A stretch of 61,791 nucleotides of DNA from JACVRM01 sp036824245 (lineage in GTDB: Bacteria > Actinomycetota > Thermoleophilia > Gaiellales > Gaiellaceae). Shown piece after piece: positions 1-8,612 of the stretch (its first letter is position 1; each line of letters opens with the position of its first letter). The notes beneath the pieces were generated by a model. That model was not told the DNA's origin. It saw only the letters and a list, made by a program, of their open reading frames with translations, and did no database searches. Location of the stretch: the NCBI GenBank assembly GCA_036824245.1, contig DAITAO010000008.1, positions 1-61,791 of the forward strand. Reading direction: 5' to 3'. Both the position numbers and the translations under genes were made by a program.

Positions 1-70
1 GCGCGGCCCGCCGGCGCCGGCGCGAGCCCTCCCGCCCCGGCGCCCGCCGGCGGTGGCTACCGCCACGGTC

Positions 71-1192
71 TCAGCTTGCCTTGAACTCGGTCCAGATCCG
101 CTCGCGGAGCCGCCCTCCGCCCGGCGACACTCGGTTCACCTCCAGCTTCCGGCGCAGGGCCGGAGGGGGGAAGACATCAGGATTGTTCAGGATGTTCTTC
201 GCGAGCACCTTGCGAAGCAGCGCCTGCTTGAGCGGGGAGCCGTAGTAGGTATAGGACGTTTCGAGGGCATTGATCTTCGGCGTGTAGACGAAGTTGATCC
301 ACGCATGCGCCGCGTCCGGATTCTTCGCCCCGACCGGCACGCAGTAACAGTCGACCCAGAACTCGGTCCCTTCCTGCGGGACGATGTACTCCGTGGGCTT
401 CTTCAGCGCCACCACCGCGCCGTCGCCGTTCCAGCCGAGCGACATGACGGCCTTCCCGGTAATGAGCTTCTGCCGGTAATTCGTGGAGTCGATCGAGTGG
501 ACGTGGTCCTTCAGGTCCAGCAGGAAGTCGCGGGCCTTGTTCAGCTCGCTCCGGTCGTCGGTGTTGTACGAGTAGCCGTACATCTTCAGGGCTGCGCCGA
601 TCACCTCGTGGCTCGAGTCGAGGAGGGTGACCTTGCCCGAGTACTTCGTCTTCATGAGATCGAAGAACTGCTTCCAGGTGGTGGGCCGCTCCGTGACCAG
701 GTCCTTCCGGTACATGAAGCCGGTCGTTCCGAGGTCTTTCGGAACATGCCAGCGGTTCTTCGAGTCGAAGGGAAGCGACCGGTACCGCGGATCGAGATTG
801 CGCTTGACAGTGGGTAGCTTGGACCACTGAATGGGCTCTAGCAGCTTGTCCGCGGCCAGGACGTTGACCATGTACCCGGTAGGCGCGATCAAGTCGTAGC
901 CTCTCGCGCCCGCCTTGAGCTTTGCCTGCAGCGTCTCATTGGAGACGTAGAAGCTTTTCCGGACCTTGACGCCGGTCGCCTTCGTGAACAGGTCGTAGGT
1001 CTTCGGGTTCACGTAGTCGGCCCAGTTGTAGTAATGGAGCGTCCCGCTCAGCTGCTCCATCTCCGCCGCCCCCTCGGCTGCGGCTACCAGCCGCCCGCCA
1101 CCCGCGGCGAGGAAAGCGGCCATTGCGCCTGCGGCCATGACGCCGCGGCGGTCGAGCGGTCGTTCCCAGATCGAATCGAACTCGTCACTCAT
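71..1192 (-). CDS. Spermidine/putrescine-type ABC transporter substrate-binding protein (PotD-like)
   Basis: This 373-residue protein is an exported solute-binding protein of the PotD/PotF family, which delivers polyamines or related amines to an inner-membrane ABC importer. The N-terminus carries a twin-arginine-like signal (LDRRGVMAAG near residues 14-23, then an Ala/Gly-rich hydrophobic stretch). The mature part has the family pattern LHYYNWADYVNPKTYDLF followed by the periplasmic-binding fold. Its start overlaps the end of the upstream ATPase gene by 4 bp, so the two are translationally coupled. The permease genes expected in such an operon are not visible; they could lie beyond the left edge of the window. 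Amine specificity is inferred from family only. Confidence 0.88.
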   Translation of the reverse strand: MSDEFDSIWERPLDRRGVMAAGAMAAFLAAGGGRLVAAAEGAAEMEQLSGTLHYYNWADYVNPKTYDLFTKATGVKVRKSFYVSNETLQAKLKAGARGYDLIAPTGYMVNVLAADKLLEPIQWSKLPTVKRNLDPRYRSLPFDSKNRWHVPKDLGTTGFMYRKDLVTERPTTWKQFFDLMKTKYSGKVTLLDSSHEVIGAALKMYGYSYNTDDRSELNKARDFLLDLKDHVHSIDSTNYRQKLITGKAVMSLGWNGDGAVVALKKPTEYIVPQEGTEFWVDCYCVPVGAKNPDAAHAWINFVYTPKINALETSYTYYGSPLKQALLRKVLAKNILNNPDVFPPPALRRKLEVNRVSPGGGRLRERIWTEFKAS

Positions 1193-2208
1193 GCTTCTCC
1201 CTCCTTGGCCTCGAGCACGAGGGCCGCATCCTCAGCCCACGTAACGAAGACCCTCTCACCCTCGTCCAATGTCTCGACGGCGTCGTCGCCGTCCGATCGC
1301 TGCTGACGTACGAGCACCTCCTGTCCGTCGTGGATTCGGACCAGGCACTGCACCGCCGGCCCGACGACCATCGTCGTGATCACCTCGCCGGGAAGCGCCA
1401 CCTGCCCCTGCTGCTCGTTCATGCGGATACGAACGCGCTCTGGCCGCACCGCTACCACTGTTCCATTCCGCCTGATGAAGTTCGTCTCGCCGATGAAGTC
1501 GGCGACGAAGGACGTCGCGGGCGAATCGTAGATCTCGCGCGGCGTCGCCAGCTGCTCGATCCGGCCCGCGTTCATGACGGCCACACGATCGGACATCGCG
1601 AGTGCCTCCTCCTGGTCGTGCGTGACGTACACGAACGTCGTCCCGAACTCGCGCTGTAAGCGCTTAAGGAAGACCTGCATCTCCTTGCGGAGCTTGAGGT
1701 CGAGGGCGCCGAGCGGCTCGTCGAGTAGCAGCACGCGCGGCTCTTTGGCGAGCGCTCGCGCCAACGCCACGCGCTGCTGCTGGCCCCCCGAGAGCTGGCG
1801 CGGTTTTCGCGCCTCGACGCCCGGGAGCCGCACGCGCGCGAGCAGCTCGCGCGCGATCGCGCGCCGGGCACGCTTCCGCACGCCCAGCTGCTTCAAGCCG
1901 TACGCGACGTTGTCCACGATGCTCAGGTGCGGAAAGAGCGCGTACGACTGGAAGACCGTGTTCACCGGTCGCTTGTACGGCGGCAGCCCGCCAACGTCTC
2001 GGCCCTCGATGAGCACTGCGCCCTCGTCCGGACGCTCGAAGCCCGCGATCAGGCGCAGGGTCGTGGTCTTCCCGCAGCCCGAAGGGCCAAGCAGCGAGAG
2101 GAACTCGCCGTGGCGCACCTCCAGGTCGAGCGAATCGACGGCAACGACGTCGTCGAAGCGCTTCGTCACGCCGCGCAGCTCGACGTCGAGCTCAGTGTCC
2201 GCCGCCAT
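1189..2208 (-). CDS. Spermidine/putrescine-type ABC transporter ATP-binding protein (PotA-like)
   Basis: This 339-residue ATPase powers a polyamine-type importer. Visible motifs are Walker A GPSGCGKTT (residues 41-49), the Q-loop region, signature LSGGQQQRVALARAL, Walker B LLLDEPLGALD and the switch histidine in THDQEEALAMSD, followed by a C-terminal TOBE-like region. I chose ATG at 2208 because AGGAGAGG lies about five bases upstream. The longer open frame upstream of it reads into a decayed PucR-type regulator and is not part of this protein. It is followed by the binding-protein gene with an ATGA overlap. Confidence 0.9.
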   Translation of the reverse strand: MAADTELDVELRGVTKRFDDVVAVDSLDLEVRHGEFLSLLGPSGCGKTTTLRLIAGFERPDEGAVLIEGRDVGGLPPYKRPVNTVFQSYALFPHLSIVDNVAYGLKQLGVRKRARRAIARELLARVRLPGVEARKPRQLSGGQQQRVALARALAKEPRVLLLDEPLGALDLKLRKEMQVFLKRLQREFGTTFVYVTHDQEEALAMSDRVAVMNAGRIEQLATPREIYDSPATSFVADFIGETNFIRRNGTVVAVRPERVRIRMNEQQGQVALPGEVITTMVVGPAVQCLVRIHDGQEVLVRQQRSDGDDAVETLDEGERVFVTWAEDAALVLEAKEGEA

Positions 2209-2720
2209 GAATGCCTCTCCTGGCACGAATGGCCTGAGCCCCTTGACCGCGACCCACAGCTTCATGCGCTGCTCGGGTTCGCGGGATGGCAGTCGACGCG
2301 TTCCTGCAACCGCATGGAGCGTCTGCCGATGAACTCCGAGCCTCTCCGCACCCTCGGTCAAACGGGAGCCCGTGTCGAACAGAACCGTCAGAGGCTGGAG
2401 CGGGTGTCAGCCCGTTGCTCAGGACGGCTGGCAGGGCCGAGGAGACGCCCCTGGGGCTCGAGCTCGAGGGCGGCCAAGCGCCGAGCTGCGTCGCGGTCAC
2501 TCAGTCGCTCGCTCTCGAGGTCGTCGAGCAGTTCCCCTGCGACATTCCCACGGCTGCAGAGTCTACGGCGGCGTTCCCTAAGAATCCGAAGCGCGCGGCG
2601 AAGGTTTCTACCGGAACTTTCTACCGCGGGCTGCGCGTCACCGTCGGCACGGACCAGCGTCGTAGATCTCAGCACGTTCCCCCAATTCAGACGGGCCCTC
2701 TGTCTATGGGAGGCGGACTC
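2209..2720 (-). pseudogene. Remnant of a PucR-family transcriptional regulator
   Basis: Two minus-strand fragments match PucR/CdaR-type regulators. The upstream one (about 2388-2720) reads ELLDDLESERLSDRDAARRL, typical of the segment before the GGDEF-like domain. The downstream one (about 2215-2400) reads LTVLFDTGSRLTEGAERLGV then HRQTLH and PEQRMKLWVAVKGL, which is the C-terminal PucR helix-turn-helix. The two are in different frames. The roughly 200-residue middle domain is missing, and a short out-of-frame stretch separates RQTLH from PEQRMKLW. PucR proteins commonly sit beside amine or purine transport genes, so this was probably the local regulator of the transporter. Family assignment is by eye. 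Confidence 0.6.
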
Positions 2721-3064
2721 CGTGGAGACCGTTGGCAGCCTCCTCGATGGAATGGGCCGGCGAGGCGAGCACGAACGTGTTCTTCAAGGGTGAACGCGCA
2801 GCCTGAGTGGAACCGCCGCTGAGCAGGAAGATCGGGTAAGTGGCCGCGGGAGGGCTCCGATCACCCTGTAAATAGGCACCTTTTTCGCCTACCGGGTTTG
2901 CACCGCGGTATGCACTGCGTCGCACGAATCGTGCGTTTTCGCACGGTTGTGTGACCGGCTGCTTCGCGGTCTCCCGGTCCTCCCAGCGCCTGTTCGCTGG
3001 AGTCGGAACGTGGTGCGGTCGGCGGATCCCCACCTCGAGCGTCACCGAGCGCTCATCTCGGGGA
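2721..3064. other. Non-coding stretch upstream of the decayed regulator
   Basis: No reading frame here on either strand looks like a protein: the open frames have compositions expected of random high-GC sequence, and none has a convincing ribosome binding site. The stretch may hold the old promoter of the decayed regulator and the present promoter of the transporter pair, but I cannot point to specific -35/-10 hexamers. Confidence 0.4.
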
Positions 3065-3090
3065 GAGCGGCGGCCGCAAGGCCGCCGCTC
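3065..3090 (-). terminator. GC-rich hairpin, probable terminator of the PD40 protein gene
   Basis: Perfect 11-bp stem (GAGCGGCGGCC paired with GGCCGCCGCTC) closed by a 4-base loop. It lies 30 bp past the stop of the minus-strand gene ending at 3121. There is no T-tract, which is common in very GC-rich actinobacteria, so termination is inferred from stem strength and position. Confidence 0.55.
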
Positions 3091-3120
3091 CGCGATCGAG
3101 GACCGCTGGCGCGAGCTGAC

Positions 3121-4155
3121 CTACTTCGCTCCCCAGTCCGGCGCGCTGTCCCAGCGCGCCGTGCGCGTGACCGGCCGCACATCCGTGCCGCCCAGGCGCA
3201 TCGTGAAGACATCAGCCTGCCCGCCGACCCCCGACTTCGCGAACGTGATCCGTTTCCCGTCCGGTGAGAAGGACGACGAGAGAACGATCGTCCCGTTCTT
3301 GAAGCTGGTAAGCGCCTTCAGTCCGGTGCCGTTCGGCCGAACGACGTAGATCTGCGACTGCTTCCCCTCGGCGACGAAGCTCCGGGACACGATAAGCCTG
3401 CCGTCCGGCGACCAGTCCGGACCATCACCTGCGTCGAGCGACCACGGCGTCAGTCGCTTCGAGCCGGCGCCCGGCCCGCGGATGAACACCGCGTGGCGCC
3501 CGTTGCGCTCACAGACGTGGACGAATCGCGACCCGCCGGGACCAAACTGCTGCTGGTAGCAGTCCGGCTCGCCTTTCGTAGGACTGAGGACCCGAAGACC
3601 TGTTCCGTCGACCGTCCGGATGGCGAACCGCTTGACGATGACGGGATCGCTCCGGTCGATGGTCTTCTCGGCGTCCGCGACCACCCGTGTATAGGCGATC
3701 CGCTTGCCGTCCGGGAGGAAGCTCGGGGCCTCGCCGTCCTCGCAGTGCAGCTCGACGGCATCCGGGCCCGCGTACTTGCACTCGGGGCTGATGCGAGTCA
3801 GCCGGGTGCCGTCGGGCTTGACGGTGTAGATCGCCACCGGGCTCTCGCCCCGATGGAACACGATCAGCGAGCCGTCCGGTGACCAGTCCGCACCCCCGTC
3901 GACGACTCCGGACTCAGGCTTCGTGATCTGTCTCAACCCCGTCCCATCGGGCCGAACCACGAAGATCGCGCCGGTCTCACGCTCTCTGTCGAGATAACCG
4001 GTGAGGGCGATCAGCCCGTTCTTGCCAGGGCTCGTCGAGACCGCTGATTCACGCGCAGGCGCAGAGCGCGCGGAGTGCACGGAGAGCATCGACGTGATGG
4101 CGATGACAAACGCGAGCACTCCCATCGCTTGGATCCGGCGACGCTTGATGAACAT
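3121..4155 (-). CDS. Secreted TolB/PD40-type beta-propeller protein
   Basis: This 344-residue protein has a basic, hydrophobic N-terminus (KRRRIQAMGVLAFVIAITSM) that looks like a signal peptide, followed by PD40/TolB-like blades recognisable as DWSPDGSLIVF, FLPDGKRIAYTR, DWSPDGRLIVSR and FSPDGKRITFAK. Such propellers usually act as extracytoplasmic binding modules; no catalytic residues are visible. I chose ATG at 4155 because AAAGGAG lies at normal spacing. It is transcribed divergently from the BTAD-type membrane regulator, with 96 bp between the two starts, so that regulator may control it. Function unknown. Confidence 0.75.
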   Translation of the reverse strand: MFIKRRRIQAMGVLAFVIAITSMLSVHSARSAPARESAVSTSPGKNGLIALTGYLDRERETGAIFVVRPDGTGLRQITKPESGVVDGGADWSPDGSLIVFHRGESPVAIYTVKPDGTRLTRISPECKYAGPDAVELHCEDGEAPSFLPDGKRIAYTRVVADAEKTIDRSDPVIVKRFAIRTVDGTGLRVLSPTKGEPDCYQQQFGPGGSRFVHVCERNGRHAVFIRGPGAGSKRLTPWSLDAGDGPDWSPDGRLIVSRSFVAEGKQSQIYVVRPNGTGLKALTSFKNGTIVLSSSFSPDGKRITFAKSGVGGQADVFTMRLGGTDVRPVTRTARWDSAPDWGAK

Positions 4156-4251
4156 GGCGTCTCCTTTCGGGTTGGACAACGCCCGAGATGCTCGGGAGCC
4201 GCTGTTGCAGCCGCCTTCAAAATCCGTTGCAGCCGTGCTTATGTCCTTTCC

Positions 4252-7200
4252 GTGGAGTTCGCGATCCTCGGCCCGGTCTTTGCGCACCGTGACGGTGAGC
4301 GCGTCAATCTCGGCGGACCGAAGCAGCGCGCACTGCTTGCGATGCTCCTGTTGCGAGCCAACGAGGTCGTCTCTCGCGATCGCCTGATCGAGGGGCTCTG
4401 GGGCGAGCGGCCGCCGGCGACGGCCTCGCGCAGCATCGACAGCTACGTCTCGAGGCTCCGCGGCGTGCTCGGCAGCGAGCGGATCGAGCGGGTCGCGCCC
4501 GGCTACCGCGTTCGCATCGAGCCCGGCGAGCTCGACCTCGATCGCTTCGAGACGCTGCTCGAGGACGGGCGCCGCTACGCCCGCGACGGCGATCCTCGCG
4601 CGGCCTCGCAGGCGCTTCACGCCGCGACCGCGCTCTGGCGAGGCACGCCGCTGGCCGACCTGGTCTACGAGCCGTTCGCCGCGGCCGAAGTAGCGCGACT
4701 GGAGGAGTCTCGAGCGGTCGCGGTGGAGGAGCGGGTGCAGGCTGATCTTGCGCTAGGCGGAGGGCCCGAGCTCGTCGGCGAGCTCGAGCGTCTCATGGTC
4801 GAGCACCCGTTCCGCGAACGGCTCGTCGCCGCGCTGATGCTCGCTCTCTACCGCGCCGGGCGTCAGAAGGACGCACTGCAGGTGTACGAGGACGCTCGCC
4901 GGCGCCTGGTCACCGAGCTCGGGCTCGATCCTGGTCCCGAGCTGCAGGACATGCAGCGGAGGATCCTCGAGCACGCCCCGTCCCTCGATCCGTCGGCCAT
5001 CGACGCGACAGAGGAGGAGCGACCACCGCCGAGGCCGGCCACGCGGAAGCGTGCGGCCGTCGCCGCGGCGGCCGCAGCCGTGGCGGTCAGCGCCGCCATC
5101 GGAATCGCGCTCGGCACGGGGGGCACGAGCGCGTCGCAGAACGCCGAGGGCTCGAACAAGTTGGTCGCACTGAGCGCGGACTCGGGCGACCCTAGGGTCG
5201 AGGTCGACCTCGACGCCGCACCGGCGGCGGTCGCGAATCTCGACGGCGCTGTCTGGCTCGTGGACGCGACCGCCGGCGTCGTGTCACGGATCGACGCGGA
5301 GTCGGCAGCCGTCGTCGATCACGTGTCCGTGCAATCGGGCGTCGGAGCTCTCATCGCCGGGGCTGGTGCGCTCTGGGCTGCGAACGTGCCGGGCGCGGAA
5401 GTCGCCCGCGTCGATGCCGCGACCGGGACGGTCACCCAGACCATCCCACTGGGCTCCGCGCGCGTCGGTGCGCTGGGCTTCGGCGGCAACCGGCTGTGGA
5501 TCTCCGACCTCATCGACGATGCGCTGATCGAGGTCGAGCCGCAGTCGGGAGAACGGGTCAAGGCGATCCCGCTCGAGCTCCATCCCACCACGCTCGCCGT
5601 GTCCGGAGAGTCGATCTGGGCGGCGGACTACGAGGCAGGCACGCTCGCCGAGATCGACGCGCGGTCAGGAGAGACGATCGCCATGGTTCACGTTGGGAAC
5701 GGCCCCGTCGCGATCGCGATCCGACGCGATGCGGTCTGGGTGGTGAACGGCCTCGACGCGTCGGTGTCACGCGTGGACCGGCAGACGCACGCCGTCGTCG
5801 CCACGATCCCAGTCGGGAGCGGTCCGAGCGCTGTCGCTGTCACCGAAGGCTCCATCTGGGTCGCGAACGAGTACTCCGGCACCGTGTCGCGCATCGACCC
5901 GGCGACGAACGCGGTCGTCGACACGAGCGTCGTCGGAGGCGCGCCGACGTCCTTGACGATCGTTGACGACGAGCTCTGGGTCGGAGTGCGATCGGTCGTT
6001 CAGCACCGAGGCGGCACCCTCGTGCTACAGCACACGCGGCCGATCTCGATCGACCCCGCCCTGCACGTCGACCTGCTTCCCCCGGTCTCGGATGACCTCA
6101 CGCGCGACGGGCTCGTCACGTACAACCACGTCGCGGGTCCAGCCGGGACGTATCTCGTCCCGAACCTCGCGGTGAGCATCCCAGCGTCGACGGACGGTGG
6201 TCGCACCTACAGGTTCCGGCTGCGGCCCGACATTCGCTACTCGGACGGACGGCCGGTGCGGGCAGCGGACTTCCGACGGGCGCTCGAGCGGGTGTTCGCG
6301 CTCGGATCGGACGGCAAGGACCTCTTCACGGGCGTCGTGGGTGCAGACGCGTGCACTCCGGGCTCCGGGCGCTGCGACCTCTCACGCGGCGTCGAGACGA
6401 ACGAACAGGCGAGGACGGTGACGTTCCACCTCCGTGATCCGGACGCGTCGTTTCTCACGAACCTGACGGTTGCCGGTCTCGCCACTCCCATCCCGCCGGG
6501 CACCCCCGTGCGACCGGCCGACGAGCCCATTCCGGGCACCGGGCCGTACATGATCGCCAGCGCAGGGCCCACGGAGATCCGCTACGTACGCAACCCGCAC
6601 TTTCGCGAGTGGTCGCGGGCGGCCAAGCCCGACGGAAACCCCGACGAGATCGTCATGCGCTTCGACGAGCGGCCCGAGGAGCTCGTCGCCGCGGTGCAGG
6701 AGGGACGGGCTGACTGGATGACGGAATCAGTCCCGGCGTCGCGGCTGTCCGAGATCGCGAGAACGGTCCCGGGCCAGCTTCACTCCCATGCCAATCCCGA
6801 GGTCGAGTTCTTCCAGCTCGATACGACGACGGCCCCCTTCGACGACGTCCGCGTGCGCCGCGCGCTCAACTTCGCGTTCGACCGAGGGGCTGTCGTCAGG
6901 AGATTGGGCGGTGAGATCGCAGCGACACCGACCTGCCAGGTGCTGCCACCGGGTGTGCGCGGCTACCGGCGGTACTGCCCGTATACACGGAACCCCCGGG
7001 CTGACGGGCGCTGGGCGGCGCCCGATCTCGCGCAAGCACAGCGCCTGGTCGAGGCTTCGGGGACGCGCGGGACACTCGTCACCGTTTGGGGCATCACGGA
7101 CGACCCGAACCTGGGCCCACCCGTCTCGAGGCTCGTGGCGGTGACGCTGCGGCGCCTCGGGTTTCGCACACGTCTCTGTCTCGTCCCATCCTCGTTCTCG

Positions 7201-7551
7201 CCGATTCCAGCGGGCTGCGATCCGGCGAAGATCCAGCTCGGGCCGGCCGGATGGAGCGACCCCTTCGCCTACGGCTACTTCGGACCCTGGGTGTCGTGCG
7301 GTGGGTCGAACAACCGAGGGTTCTGCGATCCGCGGCTGGACGCTCGGATGCGAGGAGCACGGGCGCTCGAAGGGACGGATCCGCGCGCGGCAGCGCTCGC
7401 GTGGCAACGAATCGATCGGGAGGTCGCCGGCCTGGCCGTGTGGCTTCCCGTCTTCAACCTACGCATGGTCGACTTCGTTTCGACGCGCGTCCGCAACTAC
7501 CAGTTCCATCCGTACTGGGGCTTTCTGGCGAGCCAGGCATGGCTGCGGTGA
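4252..7551 (+). CDS. Membrane-anchored BTAD regulator fused to a beta-propeller and a family 5 solute-binding domain
   Basis: This 1099-residue protein has an unusual order of parts. Residues 1-92 are an OmpR-like winged helix (GGPKQRALLAMLLLRANEVV, SRLRGVLG). Residues about 95-245 are a bacterial transcriptional activation domain (LYRAGRQKDALQVYEDARRR, GLDPGPELQDMQ). About 265-290 is a single Ala-rich membrane segment after RKR. About 300-580 is a propeller with repeated VWVVNG/IWVANE blades. From about 585 to the end is an SBP_bac_5 domain (RGGTLVLQHTRP, RFRLRPDIRYSDGRPVRAAD, GTGPYMI). The layout implies a cytoplasmic DNA-binding part and an external ligand-binding part, as in ToxR/CadC-type one-component sensors. 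The start is GTG at 4252 with no clear Shine-Dalgarno. The ligand is unknown; peptides are a guess from family. Confidence 0.85.
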   Translation: MEFAILGPVFAHRDGERVNLGGPKQRALLAMLLLRANEVVSRDRLIEGLWGERPPATASRSIDSYVSRLRGVLGSERIERVAPGYRVRIEPGELDLDRFETLLEDGRRYARDGDPRAASQALHAATALWRGTPLADLVYEPFAAAEVARLEESRAVAVEERVQADLALGGGPELVGELERLMVEHPFRERLVAALMLALYRAGRQKDALQVYEDARRRLVTELGLDPGPELQDMQRRILEHAPSLDPSAIDATEEERPPPRPATRKRAAVAAAAAAVAVSAAIGIALGTGGTSASQNAEGSNKLVALSADSGDPRVEVDLDAAPAAVANLDGAVWLVDATAGVVSRIDAESAAVVDHVSVQSGVGALIAGAGALWAANVPGAEVARVDAATGTVTQTIPLGSARVGALGFGGNRLWISDLIDDALIEVEPQSGERVKAIPLELHPTTLAVSGESIWAADYEAGTLAEIDARSGETIAMVHVGNGPVAIAIRRDAVWVVNGLDASVSRVDRQTHAVVATIPVGSGPSAVAVTEGSIWVANEYSGTVSRIDPATNAVVDTSVVGGAPTSLTIVDDELWVGVRSVVQHRGGTLVLQHTRPISIDPALHVDLLPPVSDDLTRDGLVTYNHVAGPAGTYLVPNLAVSIPASTDGGRTYRFRLRPDIRYSDGRPVRAADFRRALERVFALGSDGKDLFTGVVGADACTPGSGRCDLSRGVETNEQARTVTFHLRDPDASFLTNLTVAGLATPIPPGTPVRPADEPIPGTGPYMIASAGPTEIRYVRNPHFREWSRAAKPDGNPDEIVMRFDERPEELVAAVQEGRADWMTESVPASRLSEIARTVPGQLHSHANPEVEFFQLDTTTAPFDDVRVRRALNFAFDRGAVVRRLGGEIAATPTCQVLPPGVRGYRRYCPYTRNPRADGRWAAPDLAQAQRLVEASGTRGTLVTVWGITDDPNLGPPVSRLVAVTLRRLGFRTRLCLVPSSFSPIPAGCDPAKIQLGPAGWSDPFAYGYFGPWVSCGGSNNRGFCDPRLDARMRGARALEGTDPRAAALAWQRIDREVAGLAVWLPVFNLRMVDFVSTRVRNYQFHPYWGFLASQAWLR

Positions 7552-7659
7552 TCTAGCTCGTGGTCGGCGTGAAAGGACCCCCGCACCGCACGCACATCCG
7601 GGTCTCCCACGCGCTCAGCCAGTGTTCATGCGGTGATCCGAAGACCCAAACGGTCTGAG

Positions 7660-7731
7660 TGGCCCCGGGAGGAGTCGAACCTCCGCCCGCAGATTCGAAG
7701 TCTGCCGCTCTATCCACTGAGCTACGGGGCC
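7660..7731 (-). tRNA. tRNA-Arg (anticodon TCG)
   Basis: Cloverleaf on the minus strand with acceptor GGCCCCG/CGGGGCC and discriminator A. The D-arm is TAGCTCAGTGGATAGAGC and the anticodon loop CTTCGAA is closed by GCAGA/TCTGC. The T-arm contains GGTTCGACTCC. No CCA is encoded. Anticodon TCG reads CGA/CGN arginine codons. Confidence 0.95.
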
Positions 7732-7750
7732 CACCGTGAAAGTAGCTGGT

Positions 7751-8602
7751 CTAGGAGCGGCCTGCGGGCGGCGGACCGAGAGCATCGATCCGGTAACCGC
7801 GCCGATAGGTGGGACGCCGTGGACCTGTGCGCAGCCGCGGGCGGCGGCGCGGCGGCATGTACCTGACCGCCCGCGCGCGCGCACGCAGGGCACTCTCGAC
7901 CGCGTAACGCTCGGCTCGGTTGGGATGCGCCAGCCCGAGTGCGTCGAGCAGCGGCTCGTCGAGCAAGGCGTGGATTCCCCGCCCGCCGAGACGTCGCGCG
8001 ATGCCAGGGATCTTGCCGACGAACATGTTGACCATCGCCCGAGCCACACCGTTTCCTGCGTCGGTGTAGGCAAAGCGGTCACGCTCGAAGTGGACGTTGA
8101 ATTGCTCAAGCTCCTCGTAGGTGCCCGGGACGTCGGCGATGTTCATCAGGCCGGCGACCTCGCGCCAGAACGTGAAGGTCGCGATCCGCTCGGCGTCGAT
8201 CGCGAGCCGCCACCCGAAGCGGGCATTCCAGCGGAACGGCTCCAGGACGAGCGTTGACAGCACGTAGACGAAGTCCTCGTTCGCGATCGCGAAGCGTCCG
8301 TGGATCTGGTTCATTCGCCGAATCGCGTCGCGGCCCGTCCGGCTGTCGTGCCCGTGCTCGACAAATGTGCTGATGAGCAGGTCGGTGTCGTCGTAGCGCT
8401 TGCGCGAACGCTCTGTGAACTCGCCGGTCGGGGCGAGCACCGCGGCGATGGTGGGCACTGCGAACGTCCGGAAGAAGGCGAGCTCGAGCGAGCGGCCGAT
8501 GTCGAAGGGAAACTCGTAGCAGGCGTCGAGGTAGACGATTCGAGCGTGGTCGCGGACGGGATCCAGTCGCCGGATTTCAGCCAGGTGCGGCGACTCGCGC
8601 AT
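7751..8602 (-). CDS. MpaB/latex-clearing-protein-like oxygenase (DUF2236 family)
   Basis: This 283-residue protein resembles the oxygenase MpaB family, which includes haem-containing latex clearing proteins and mycophenolic acid enzymes. Family-type features are MNQIHGRFAI (candidate ligand H101), the Asp/Arg-rich helix before it, and EDFVYVLSTLVLEPFRWNAR further on. The C-terminal 45 residues are Arg/Pro-rich and poorly conserved-looking. No signal peptide is seen, so a cytoplasmic or peripheral role is likely. The start is ATG at 8602. It lies 10 bp after the dehydrogenase gene on the same strand and probably shares its transcript. Substrate unknown. Confidence 0.7.
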   Translation of the reverse strand: MRESPHLAEIRRLDPVRDHARIVYLDACYEFPFDIGRSLELAFFRTFAVPTIAAVLAPTGEFTERSRKRYDDTDLLISTFVEHGHDSRTGRDAIRRMNQIHGRFAIANEDFVYVLSTLVLEPFRWNARFGWRLAIDAERIATFTFWREVAGLMNIADVPGTYEELEQFNVHFERDRFAYTDAGNGVARAMVNMFVGKIPGIARRLGGRGIHALLDEPLLDALGLAHPNRAERYAVESALRARARAVRYMPPRRRPRLRTGPRRPTYRRGYRIDALGPPPAGRS

Positions 8603-8612
8603 TCCCGTGAGG

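Noticed and set aside
53..66. Small hairpin GTGGC-TACC-GCCAC just past the PotD-like stop
   Set aside because: Only five pairs and no T-tract; too weak to call a terminator, and the window edge hides what follows.
2704..3045. A 113-codon minus-strand frame in the gap between the PucR remnant and the PD40 gene
   Set aside because: No ribosome binding site, unusual composition and no recognisable pattern; treated as chance.
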